DNA of 61,713 bases, from assembly GCF_014737315.1 (NCBI RefSeq), contig NZ_JPUF01000013.1, forward strand, positions 1 to 61,713, read 5' to 3'. Positions within the stretch are counted from its first letter, which is position 1. Each line of letters begins with the position of its first letter. A model generated the notes under the pieces. The model made no database searches. It was not told the DNA's origin and worked only from the letters and a program-made list of their open reading frames with translations. Positions 53,844 through 61,474 of this stretch are shown one piece after another. Source of the stretch: Treponema zioleckii (GTDB taxonomy: Bacteria; Spirochaetota; Spirochaetia; Treponematales; Treponemataceae). A program made the translations under genes and the position numbers.

Positions 53844-54252
53844 ATGATGAAATTTATTGGAAGGGAAGACGAGCTTTCGTTTTTGCAGGAAAAATATGAA
53901 TCTAGGCGAGGTGAGCTTGTGATTGTTTATGGTCGCCGGCGCATTGGGAAAACCGAGACAATCTCGCACTTTTGTTTGGACAAGAATCCTGTGTTTTTTA
54001 CTTGTACGCAAACAGATGACAGGAATCAGCTAAGGAATTTCAGCCGGAAGATTCTTTCGTTCAATCTGCCTCAGAGTCAGTACATTACGGAGTTTTCAAG
54101 CTGGGAGCAGGCTCTTTTGGCGATGAAGGATATTCCGCATTCTGGTCAGCAAAAAAATTTGGTATTTTTCTTGGGGCGGTTACACGAAAGAGGCGAGGCA
54201 ATTTGCAGAAGAAAATGAAATTTGCATTGTCTCGGCGGAGGAGATGTTTTGA
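53844..54252 (+). pseudogene. Internally deleted archaeal-type ATPase (DUF234 class)
   Basis: The first ~107 codons encode the start of a large ATPase: MMKFIGREDELSFLQEKY, Walker A YGRRRIGKTE, and FTCTQTDDRNQLRNFSRKIL. The frame then runs into unrelated codons. In the next frame, from about 54164, the typical C-terminus appears (WGGYTKEARQFAEENEICIV...EEMF, stop at 54250-54252). Intact family members are ~450 aa, so ~300 codons are missing and the two ends are out of frame. A non-functional remnant is the best reading. Confidence 0.8.
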
Positions 54253-54478
54253 GAGTGCGCGTATTTTGGTGGGGCGGAGAAAGAAACGAATTTGTTCAGA
54301 CCTAACGGTCTTCACTTTTTGTATGTGAGCGGCGTTAGTCGCGAACAAATCCAGTTTGTTTTATTCACATTCCGCATTATTTCTGATATTCGTCCATCAG
54401 CTTTTTGAGGTACTCGCGGTCATTCGTTGCCTTCTGAACTTCATCGCCTTTTCCCAATGCATAAAGCTTTGCAAAAAG
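54240..54478. repeat. Direct repeat, left copy, flanking the Rpn-type gene
   Basis: This 239-bp segment recurs at 55428-55639 with one mismatch noted (GTTAGTCGCG versus GTTGGTCGCG) and a 27-bp insertion near 54295-54321. It spans the last codons of the ATPase remnant, the spacer and the last ~34 codons of the nuclease gene. Confidence 0.9.
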
Positions 54479-55255
54479 AGAAAGAATCTTGTCCATAGCC
54501 TCTTTTCTGCCTTCTGCTCGGCCTTCAGTTTTTATCGCCTGTATTACTTCACACATATTTACGCCTCCCGTTGTTTTCTTGGCTTCGGTTAAAATCTCTT
54601 CCTGAATGTCGTGGAACGAATTGTCGCCGGTCATCACGCGGAAAAGTTCCAGAATCTCTTCGATATGGTCGAGCTGGTTCTGCGAGCCTTCGTATCGGAT
54701 ATGAAGCCGCTTTGCCCTCAGATACTCGACGACCTCGTGAAAGTCGCTTTTGAACATCGCTATCTGCTCGTCGGTGAGCCACGCAAGTTCGAACAGGTTC
54801 AGTTTGTAGTCATTCACGAATGGAGAGAGTTTCTCGTTTATCTTGAGCCTGTCTTTTAGGTTTCTCTTTGCCGACCACCGTTGCTCCGTCCCGAAATAAA
54901 GCACGAGCGACACGACCGGGTAACGCTCTGTCTGCTTTTTCTCCGAGAGTTGTGCCCTGTAAGCCGCTCCGTCATAACCGAAAAGCCGCAGTGCCATATC
55001 CTTGTCCGGCACGCTCTGGTTTTCGATTCCGTAAAAGCCGATTCTGATGCATTCATTATTCTGCCAGTATTTCGCAACGTCCCTGTCTTGGTTCCGCACG
55101 TCGCCGTCCATCTTGTACATCGAGAACGGCTGCGCGTCGGTGAGTGAATCTTCTGTGATGACACGCTCACCGTTGAAAAGCAGAACGTTCACAATATCGG
55201 CAAAAACATCGTTGTAAGATTCCAGCGTCTTTTGGATTGTGTCTTTCTCTCCCAT
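54377..55255 (-). CDS. Rpn-family recombination-promoting nuclease/putative transposase
   Basis: Rpn proteins are PD-(D/E)XK endonucleases that promote RecA-independent recombination and are common in many copies in Treponema. The 292-aa product has the N-terminal SYNDVFADIVNVLLFNG, an R-x-D-x3-K region (NQDRDVAKYW), the catalytic E-x-Q (FYGIENQS), and PVVSLVLYFG. The C-terminus ends with helical GRAEGRKEAMDKILSLFAK. The start at 55255 (MGEKDTIQK) is chosen by family fit; the frame is open 57 codons further. It is flanked by direct repeats. Confidence 0.85.
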   Translation of the reverse strand: MGEKDTIQKTLESYNDVFADIVNVLLFNGERVITEDSLTDAQPFSMYKMDGDVRNQDRDVAKYWQNNECIRIGFYGIENQSVPDKDMALRLFGYDGAAYRAQLSEKKQTERYPVVSLVLYFGTEQRWSAKRNLKDRLKINEKLSPFVNDYKLNLFELAWLTDEQIAMFKSDFHEVVEYLRAKRLHIRYEGSQNQLDHIEEILELFRVMTGDNSFHDIQEEILTEAKKTTGGVNMCEVIQAIKTEGRAEGRKEAMDKILSLFAKLYALGKGDEVQKATNDREYLKKLMDEYQK

Positions 55256-55427
55256 ACTGTAAATATACGCTGAATATAGCGGAAAAACAAGGTTCTGGAA
55301 TTTATTTCGGAAATTCTCGGCGTGTTTTGTCTGAAAACATACGGAGAATTTTTTTAAACTCCGTATGTTTTTTAAATTCGTCCGATGGTTTTTGCTGTAT
55401 TTCCGAAATTGATAGTTTTCAAGCAAA

Positions 55428-55639
55428 GGAGATGTTTTGAGAGTGCGCGTATTTTGGTGGGGCGGAGAAAGAAACGAATTTGTATGTGAGCGGCGTTGGT
55501 CGCGAACAAATCCAGTTTGTTTTATTCACATTCCGCATTATTTCTGATATTCGTCCATCAGCTTTTTGAGGTACTCGCGGTCATTCGTTGCCTTCTGAAC
55601 TTCATCGCCTTTTCCCAATGCATAAAGCTTTGCAAAAAG
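55428..55639. repeat. Direct repeat, right copy
   Basis: This 212-bp segment is nearly identical to 54240-54478 and in the same orientation, lacking the 27-bp insertion. It carries a copy of the last 34 codons of the nuclease gene and the final codons of the ATPase pseudogene. Confidence 0.9.
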
Positions 55640-55720
55640 GGTGTTAAAGTCGGGAAGATATATTCTTCCAAACTCTACAGGAGGCTTAAAAAAATCATCT
55701 GCAAAATGACCTTTTTTCAA
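55538..55720 (-). pseudogene. Chimeric remnant: PVEFGRIYLP segment joined to Rpn tail
   Basis: The 60-codon frame reads MKKGHFADDFFKPPVEFGRI... and then LFAKLYALGKGDEVQKATND..., the exact C-terminus of the neighbouring Rpn-type protein. The first part contains PVEFGRIYLPDF, matching PVEFGRIYLPEF in the 491-aa protein at 56.7-58.2 kb. Two unrelated genes have been fused at about 55640, where the direct repeat ends. It is probably a non-functional scar. Confidence 0.75.
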
Positions 55721-55749
55721 TAGAAAATAAAAAAAGTCGAAGTTTGGGC

Positions 55750-55969
55750 TGACTAAAATATTCGTGAGATAATATGAAAATTTGTGTGGAATGCCAGTAC
55801 ACGTTTCGTGGGATGACAGCTGATAAATCGTGGGATGACAGCTGATGAATCGTGGTATTACAGCTGATGAATCGTGGTATTACAGCTGATGAGTCGTGGT
55901 ATGACTGCTGATATTTCGTGTACTGACAGCTGAAGGTTCGTGGAATGACAGTACACGATTCGTGGAATG
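55750..55969. repeat. Array of about ten 22-bp tandem repeats (iteron-like)
   Basis: Eight clear units of exactly 22 bp run from 55794 to 55969, with boundaries at 55816, 55838, 55860, 55882, 55904, 55926 and 55948. Two more degenerate units lie upstream. The typical unit is ACAGCTGATGAATCGTGGTATG; units 3 and 4 are identical. The core TCGTGG is the most conserved, and CAGCTG and CACGAtTCGTG are palindromic. There are no spacers, so it is not CRISPR, and 22 is not a multiple of three. Confidence 0.9.
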
Positions 55970-56009
55970 ATGGAAGATTTTCCGGTTGTAATAGAATTAA
56001 AGCATTTTT

Positions 56010-56549
56010 TTAGATATTCTGCCGTAAATCAAAAACAGTTTTTGCATCGTTATATTCTTTAGAAGCATAAGCACAAAGCAGAACTTCTATATCATAATCT
56101 GGATAGTCTTGTATGAATTTTTTATAAGCCCGACTGCACTGTTTTGCTGATTCTTCAGCCGGATGCGGAAGGTTTCCTGCGAAAATCCCTGAACTGATTA
56201 GCGGAAAAGATATGCTGTGCAAATTATTGTCTTTCAATAAAACAAGAGAATTGTAATACGCATTGAACAGTTCAAGAAAGGCATTTGGCGTTTGACTGAA
56301 ATCCGGGCCAACTGCATGAATAATGAACTTTGCATTTTTCATATTAAAAGCAGGTGTAATCACAGCGTTCCCGTCTTTTACAGGTGTTGCAATTTCAGAA
56401 CAAGCTTTCTCCAATTCTTTTGAACCGCATTTGCTAAAAATAACACCGCAGATTCCGCCGCCTTCCCACAGACCTGAGTTTGCGGCATTTACTACTGCAT
56501 CTACAGTTTGATCGGCACAGCTGCCGTGAATTAGTTTTAGGTTAGACAT
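56010..56549 (-). CDS. Macrodomain protein (ADP-ribose binding)
   Basis: Macrodomains bind ADP-ribose or remove it from proteins, nucleic acids or O-acetyl-ADP-ribose. The 179-aa product is a stand-alone macrodomain with VVNAANSGLWEGGGICGVIF, GNAVITPAFNM and SFPLISSGIFAGNLP, covering the usual binding loops. AAGGAG lies 7 nt before the start. It stands 134 nt downstream of the 491-aa gene, on the same strand, and next to the 22-bp array. A DarT-like partner is not seen. Confidence 0.9.
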   Translation of the reverse strand: MSNLKLIHGSCADQTVDAVVNAANSGLWEGGGICGVIFSKCGSKELEKACSEIATPVKDGNAVITPAFNMKNAKFIIHAVGPDFSQTPNAFLELFNAYYNSLVLLKDNNLHSISFPLISSGIFAGNLPHPAEESAKQCSRAYKKFIQDYPDYDIEVLLCAYASKEYNDAKTVFDLRQNI

Positions 56550-56627
56550 AAATGAACTCCTTATAACTTTTCATAATAAGCCCTAATCTTTGCATTGCAG
56601 TAACTCGCTGCTGAAACGTAAGATTTG

Positions 56628-56645
56628 TTCGACTGCGTAGTCGAA
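56628..56645. terminator. Hairpin between macrodomain and 491-aa genes
   Basis: TTCGACT-gcgt-AGTCGAA is a perfect 7-bp stem with a 4-nt loop in the 134-nt spacer. No U-run follows on the minus strand, so it could be a weak terminator or a small repeat. Confidence 0.4.
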
Positions 56646-56683
56646 GCACGCTTTTCTCCATTTTGCAGCACTTGTGCGTGATT

Positions 56684-58159
56684 TTAGTTTCCAAAAAACT
56701 TCGCAAAAAATCCTTTCTGTTTTTGCGGTAGAATTTCAGAAAATTTATTTGTAATTTCTTGCATTCGGAGTTTTGAGCTATTAGAAAAATCTTTTCTCTT
56801 TTTGCAGTCTTTAAAAATTGCATCAAAATGGACACTTCCATTTTCGAGTTCAGATTTATCTTGAATCATATCTTTTTGCTTAGCAAGTTCATTCAATAAA
56901 TCCTCGATATTCTGCAAAATTTCAATTTTTATTTGCTCACGATTTTCCACAAGAATTTCAAGTTCATGAATTTTTGAAGTAAGGGATTTTGTATTTTCTT
57001 CGTTTTCTTGCAGTGTAAAAATATCGTTTATTTCTTCTTCGGATTTTTCAAAAAAATTATAAAAAGCTTTTAAAATCCTTTTTAGGGATTCCTCCGCCGA
57101 TAATGATTTATCATCAAGTTTTGAATATTCTTTCCAAATGGATTCGAAAATGACTTTGTTTGGTTCAAGAGATTTTTTCTGCGTTATTCTGTCTTTTTGG
57201 GACGAAAAATAGTTCGCCAAATCTTCAATTGTTTTTAATTGCTCAAAATCAAGTTGTTTTTCCTTTGAGAATTTTTCTTGCACTTTTGCGACTGCTTCAT
57301 CAAGACTTCTTGCATTTTCATTACATATAACTTCAAATCTTATTTTGTCACCTTCTGCCTTGATTTTAGCAAGTCTTTCATCCGCATTTTTTCTGTCGGG
57401 CTCGTCTCCAAAATCCAAATAATAATAATCAAGAATTAAATACGCAGTTTTCAAAATTGAAAGCATTCTGTTTTCGATTATATCCGTGAGGTTTGGATTT
57501 TTCTTGGCTTCTTTATAAGTATTTTCAAAATGTGAAGCTAAAACTTCTATTGTATCTTCGTAATAGAAGAAATCACTTTTTTTGTTGTACAAAATCTTTA
57601 AGTCGTTATGTATTTCCTGAAGAGTTTCGATTGCTATGGTCTGATTTGCGAGAACATATTTATCCAGTTCTTTTAAAAGATCATCTAGGTCTTCGATGCA
57701 ATCTTGTTGTTCTTTTTGAATTTTATCCTTTATCCGCTGAACTTCCGCTTCTATTTCCTGCTTGTGTTTTTTATAAAATGGAAATTCAGGAAGATATATT
57801 CTTCCAAACTCTACTGGTAAGTCGCGAGTACTGTCGGTAAATTTTGTTAAATCAGGTATAAAAAAGCCGTCGTGACTAGATTCGATATTGTCAAGATAGT
57901 GTTCGCAGTACTCGTAATAGTAGTAATCGCCAAGTTTTTGTCCTTTGAAAACTGTTGTTTTTTTATTCACAGTACGACGGAAGTGCAGTTTTCTATAATA
58001 AGTTTTCTTTGGTGCTATTTGCGGAATACCACATTCTAATTCATTCAGATATTTTTTAGGGGCATCTATTATTTTTTGTGCGATTTCTTGAACTGTAAAA
58101 GTTTCTTCTGAAAAATTCTGAACTATATCGTTATTTTTTGTAGAAATTTCATTACCCAT
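56684..58159 (-). CDS. Hypothetical helical/coiled-coil protein, 491 aa
   Basis: I do not recognise this family. The protein is highly charged, largely helical, and has no signal or membrane segment. The N-terminal ~140 residues (YYRKLHFRRTVNKKTTVFKG, GDYYYYEYCEHYLDNIES, PVEFGRIYLPEF) look globular and Tyr-rich. The rest is predicted long helices with repeated acidic motifs (two similar helices of the type EILQNIEDLLNELAKQ and IEDLDDLLKELDKY). It ends KGFFAKFFGN. An AAGGA ribosome-binding site lies upstream. It follows the 272-aa gene by 9 nt. Confidence 0.85.
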   Translation of the reverse strand: MGNEISTKNNDIVQNFSEETFTVQEIAQKIIDAPKKYLNELECGIPQIAPKKTYYRKLHFRRTVNKKTTVFKGQKLGDYYYYEYCEHYLDNIESSHDGFFIPDLTKFTDSTRDLPVEFGRIYLPEFPFYKKHKQEIEAEVQRIKDKIQKEQQDCIEDLDDLLKELDKYVLANQTIAIETLQEIHNDLKILYNKKSDFFYYEDTIEVLASHFENTYKEAKKNPNLTDIIENRMLSILKTAYLILDYYYLDFGDEPDRKNADERLAKIKAEGDKIRFEVICNENARSLDEAVAKVQEKFSKEKQLDFEQLKTIEDLANYFSSQKDRITQKKSLEPNKVIFESIWKEYSKLDDKSLSAEESLKRILKAFYNFFEKSEEEINDIFTLQENEENTKSLTSKIHELEILVENREQIKIEILQNIEDLLNELAKQKDMIQDKSELENGSVHFDAIFKDCKKRKDFSNSSKLRMQEITNKFSEILPQKQKGFFAKFFGN

Positions 58160-58168
58160 ATTTTATCC

Positions 58169-58987
58169 TTATTCCAAAAATCCGCTTACCGAACCACCAA
58201 ATTCAAGTTTTGCGATTTTCGAAGCATTTGTTAAATTCGACACAATGTTTTCAACTTTGTCGTTTATGTCGCGTCTTGCACGTTCCAGACGTCTTAGTTG
58301 CCTATGCACAAGCATGTGTGCTTCTTGGTTTTCAAAATTCTTGTTGTACTGTTCCGTTAAAGTTGCAATTTTTTGGTCGAGTGACTGTATCTGAGGATTA
58401 AAAAAATCCATGCAGAATTTTAACTGTGCTTCATAGAAGTCGATTTTTCTGTCATAAGCGTCTTTTACGTTCGCCATTAACTGCTGCAGGCATTTTGACT
58501 GCTCTTTGACTTTGAATCGCTCGTTTTCCAGCTCTTCAAGTCGAATTTCTTTTTGAGTTGCAATTTCGGCTTGCTTGAGTTCAGAAAGTGCCTGAATTTT
58601 TGCTTTTTCGATTTGCGTGGCAGCTCTGATTGAGGCAATTTCAGTTTCTGTTTTGTAAGCAAATTCTGCTTTTTTGTATTCGGAAACGGCATTTATCTTC
58701 GCCAAATCAACTTTGTTCTGTGCTTCAATCTCCGTATTCCTAAGATTGAGCGTTGCCAGGCGGTATTTGTTGTTTTCTTTTAGTTCTGCAATTGAATACT
58801 GCTGTCGTAAAGTATCTTCTTTTAGCTGAATTTCTTTGGCTTTTAGATTCAGTTTTCCCATTTGCGTAATAAATTCGCGGGGCCCTTTTTTTGAGATTGC
58901 GTCAAAAAAATCAACCGCCGTGTTGCAGGCATCAATTTGCATGTTTATGAGTTCGCCGTTTTCGTTGCATATTTGTAAGTCGTTCAT
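58169..58987 (-). CDS. Hypothetical coiled-coil protein, 272 aa
   Basis: A soluble protein with a short N-terminal segment (ICNENGELINMQIDACNTAV) and a long heptad-rich coiled coil from about residue 45 to 165 (Ala/Glu/Lys/Gln-rich). Another helix pair lies at 180-255, and the C-terminus is SKIAKLEFGGSVSGFLE. No enzymatic motif is visible. AGGGA lies upstream. Tight spacing to both neighbours (34 and 9 nt) indicates one transcript. It could act as a scaffold or filament; that is inference. Confidence 0.85.
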   Translation of the reverse strand: MNDLQICNENGELINMQIDACNTAVDFFDAISKKGPREFITQMGKLNLKAKEIQLKEDTLRQQYSIAELKENNKYRLATLNLRNTEIEAQNKVDLAKINAVSEYKKAEFAYKTETEIASIRAATQIEKAKIQALSELKQAEIATQKEIRLEELENERFKVKEQSKCLQQLMANVKDAYDRKIDFYEAQLKFCMDFFNPQIQSLDQKIATLTEQYNKNFENQEAHMLVHRQLRRLERARRDINDKVENIVSNLTNASKIAKLEFGGSVSGFLE

Positions 58988-59021
58988 TTTGTTCCCTGCT
59001 TTAAATAAAGTTCAATAAATC

Positions 59022-59915
59022 CTAGTTATTTAACACGTTTAAAACTTTATTAATTTGCTTTTTGAACAGTTTGATATTTTCTTCCTCTTTTCTGCCTTCC
59101 TGATTTTTTAGGAAGTCAGATGTTTTGCAGATTCCGAAATAGTATGCTCCACTGTCAGTATTTCTGTTATCGCCGGGGGTACCGAGTTCATTTATAGCAT
59201 CCAATTCTTTTTCGATTTTTTTATCTTTAACTTGAAAAGAGATGTATATTAAATCCTCGCTACCTGTCACTAAATCTAAGCCTGAAAAATGATTGTTGTT
59301 TTCCAGTGTAAACCAAAAATCGATTTCTTCATAAACACCCATTTTTGAGATTTTTAGTGGAGAGTATTTAGAATCTTCTTCTATAAGTTTTATATTGAAA
59401 TTATTTATGAACTTGAGGAATTCTTTTTGGGCTGTTTCTGTATCCATTGGAATTTTTTCTGCAAGTCCTTCTACGGAGTCTTTGAGGATTTTTAATTCTG
59501 GAGCGGTGTTGTCAAAGTTTTCAATGAAATCATAAATCTCTTTCCAACAAATTTTTTTTACCCTTTTATGTTTAACGGCATCTTCCATGTCAAAATCGTC
59601 ATTTACTATGTATAAAAGATAGTGGTTTGTTTTTTCGCAAAGCCACTGTTCGTACTTACCTCCTTCCCGTTCATTTTTTGTTAGTTTTGCGTTATTATTT
59701 ATTTTAACTTCGATAAAAAGTTTTTCGTCTGTAGTTTTTGCATCTGGGTTTCCATCGTCATCATTTCTTTCATCGCAAGTGGTTCTAAGCCTGTCTCCAA
59801 AAGCAACAGTATTTCCGAATTTATTGGAGATAAACTTTCTAAATTCTTCTGATTTGTTATATAAAGGAACTAAAACTTTGTCTGTTATATAATTTTCATC
59901 TCTTTTTATAGGCAT
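59022..59915 (-). CDS. PD-(D/E)XK superfamily nuclease
   Basis: The 297-aa product carries a literal catalytic motif: P57-D58, ten residues, then E69-V70-K71 (NPDAKTTDEKLFIEVKIN), preceded by a conserved-looking GDRLRT and followed by a Q90-W-L...Y helix typical of this fold. Its C-terminal half (EIDFWFTLENNNHFSGLDLV) is an unknown beta-rich domain, perhaps a sensor. AGGGAG lies upstream. It is encoded between the coiled-coil and membrane-protein genes. Substrate (DNA or RNA) is unknown. Confidence 0.8.
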   Translation of the reverse strand: MPIKRDENYITDKVLVPLYNKSEEFRKFISNKFGNTVAFGDRLRTTCDERNDDDGNPDAKTTDEKLFIEVKINNNAKLTKNEREGGKYEQWLCEKTNHYLLYIVNDDFDMEDAVKHKRVKKICWKEIYDFIENFDNTAPELKILKDSVEGLAEKIPMDTETAQKEFLKFINNFNIKLIEEDSKYSPLKISKMGVYEEIDFWFTLENNNHFSGLDLVTGSEDLIYISFQVKDKKIEKELDAINELGTPGDNRNTDSGAYYFGICKTSDFLKNQEGRKEEENIKLFKKQINKVLNVLNN

Positions 59916-59971
59916 GATATACTCCCTGTTGTTATGAACGATTTTTCGAAAAAGTTTGTATTGTGTACCCC

Positions 59972-60760
59972 TTACGGAATGTACCAGTCTGCTTTTTTGT
60001 CGCCGATTTTATGTTTTTGAGTTTTGACGAGATGTTTTGTTGTACAAACGATGACTAGAATGCAGGCTGTTAGTAGCAATATTGAAGTAGCGGCATAGAG
60101 ATTGTTTTTGCACAGTAAGTTTTTTAACGTATTTGGAATTTTTTCGTAAAGCTCGTGAATTTTGAGTGATTTTGCAAAAATAAGAAAAATATAAAACAAG
60201 AATATAGAACCCGATGTGACCATGAGTACTATAGCGGAGAGTTGTGAGATTCTGCTGACTGAATATCGGTATGGTTTGAAGGAGAGTGGGTTTGGTGAAC
60301 ATTTCTTTGGATTTTTGCCGTTCATAATGCAGTCAAAAAGTTTGCCTGTAACATATTCTTCGAGATTGTCTATATGTCGTTCCCAGTTCGTCTGCCAGAA
60401 TTTTGAGCCTTTCTGTACGAGAACCCATAGGTACGAAAAGAAAAAGCAAAAAAATGCCGTTACGGCAAGCCCGAACAGTGCTAGGCCTGGCAGGTTGCAA
60501 ATAACTTTTAAAGAAATTTCGTTTGCAGATTTCTCCTCAGAATTGGAAAAAACAAGACTAAAAAGAGCGAAGTGTGCCGTAAATGAAGCCAAAATGAATG
60601 CCCAAAAATAGGTTCCTCTTTTCCAGAACAAATCAATCTCAAAGTCGCGGCATTCACAAGCTTTTTTGTATGCAGCCTTAATACCTTTTTTAGTTCCTTC
60701 TAAAGTGTCCATTTCTTCAATCTGATTTTCTTCATATTCAGAGTCTGAAAAATATTTCAT
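59972..60760 (-). CDS. Four-TM membrane protein (possibly RipA-like octameric family)
   Basis: The 262-aa product has four membrane spans (about 49-71, 89-115, 173-195, 221-242). The segments between them are characteristic: CRDFEIDLFWKRGTYFWAF before TM1, KGSKFWQTNWERHIDNLEE after TM2, and YRYSVSRISQLSA before TM3. From memory this W-rich pattern resembles proteins annotated as RipA-family octameric membrane proteins; I hold that loosely. GAGGAG precedes the start, 13 nt after the preceding gene. Confidence 0.8.
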   Translation of the reverse strand: MKYFSDSEYEENQIEEMDTLEGTKKGIKAAYKKACECRDFEIDLFWKRGTYFWAFILASFTAHFALFSLVFSNSEEKSANEISLKVICNLPGLALFGLAVTAFFCFFFSYLWVLVQKGSKFWQTNWERHIDNLEEYVTGKLFDCIMNGKNPKKCSPNPLSFKPYRYSVSRISQLSAIVLMVTSGSIFLFYIFLIFAKSLKIHELYEKIPNTLKNLLCKNNLYAATSILLLTACILVIVCTTKHLVKTQKHKIGDKKADWYIP

Positions 60761-60773
60761 GCCTTCTCCTCAA

Positions 60774-61124
60774 TTACAGTTCTGCCAGTGCGTTGCATAT
60801 TGGTTCGACTGTATCTTTTTGTTCGAATTCAGACTTGTTAATAATTTCTTCCATTAGTTGTAATTTTGCGAAAAGATTACAAACTATTGCTGGAATTACA
60901 AATGAAATGATTGTAGCAATTAGTCCGCATGCAATTTTTAATAAGATATGCATCTTGGAATCACAAAAAAAGAGTGCAAGAAAAACTAAAATCCCGACAA
61001 GTAAAGCAAATACGCCAGATATTATTAGGGGTGTACAAAGGTTTAAGCTACATTTATCATCGTATTCAATGGGGCATTCCTCCCCGACTTTATCTATAAT
61101 TTTCACGGTTATTTTCTTTTTCAT
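60774..61124 (-). CDS. Small two-TM membrane protein
   Basis: The 116-aa product has a charged N-terminus (MKKKITVKIIDKVGEECPIEYDD), two membrane helices (about 29-54 and 60-85) and a cytosolic acidic tail. A strong AAGGAGGAG ribosome-binding site lies 5 nt upstream. It is the first gene of the tight leftward group. The function is unknown. Confidence 0.8.
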   Translation of the reverse strand: MKKKITVKIIDKVGEECPIEYDDKCSLNLCTPLIISGVFALLVGILVFLALFFCDSKMHILLKIACGLIATIISFVIPAIVCNLFAKLQLMEEIINKSEFEQKDTVEPICNALAEL

Positions 61125-61174
61125 AAATGCTCCTCCTTAAAAATTAAACCTGTTCGTAACCTGTAAAAAAATTG

Positions 61175-61199
61175 TCATTCCCGCACTTGATGCGGGAAT
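61175..61199. repeat. REP-like hairpin
   Basis: ATTCCCGCA (61177-61185) and TGCGGGAAT (61191-61199) form a perfect 9-bp stem with loop CTTGA, preceded by GTC. It has the same architecture as the elements at 45.55 and 46.64 kb. It separates the small Cys-rich gene from the five-gene group. Confidence 0.75.
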
Positions 61200-61222
61200 A
61201 TTTCCTCTTTCCTCGAAGGGTG

Positions 61223-61417
61223 TTAATCTTTACCCATTTCTTCTTTATCTTGATTGTGCAAACAGTCTGGGCAGATGTATGTATTGTTTAATTGGTCGCA
61301 TTCATTTATATAGTCCTCAGGTATGTAGTTGCCACAGATTGAAAAGTTTTTGCATTTAATATTTGATTTGCGGGCTTTATTGAATTCGCCTGCATCTCTA
61401 AGAAGTTTATCACTCAT
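61223..61417 (-). CDS. Small Cys-rich (zinc-ribbon-like) protein
   Basis: The 64-aa product has Cys at about 22, 28, 40, 49 and 52 (CKNFSICGNYIPEDY, CDQLNNTYICPDCLH), a zinc-ribbon-like set. GGAGG lies 8 nt before the ATG. I do not recognise a named family. It lies between the LRR gene and the REP element, on the same strand. Confidence 0.75.
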   Translation of the reverse strand: MSDKLLRDAGEFNKARKSNIKCKNFSICGNYIPEDYINECDQLNNTYICPDCLHNQDKEEMGKD

Positions 61418-61474
61418 GATTTAGCCTCCGTAATTTATAACTTATAAAATTTCTCTCTCCGAAAATCATTGCCA

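Noticed and set aside
55750-55969. CRISPR array
   Set aside because: The 22-bp units are contiguous with no unique spacers, and no cas genes are present.
56542-56841. 99-codon frame overlapping the 491-aa gene end
   Set aside because: It overlaps the C-terminus of the 491-aa gene in another frame and the macrodomain start; no ribosome-binding site.
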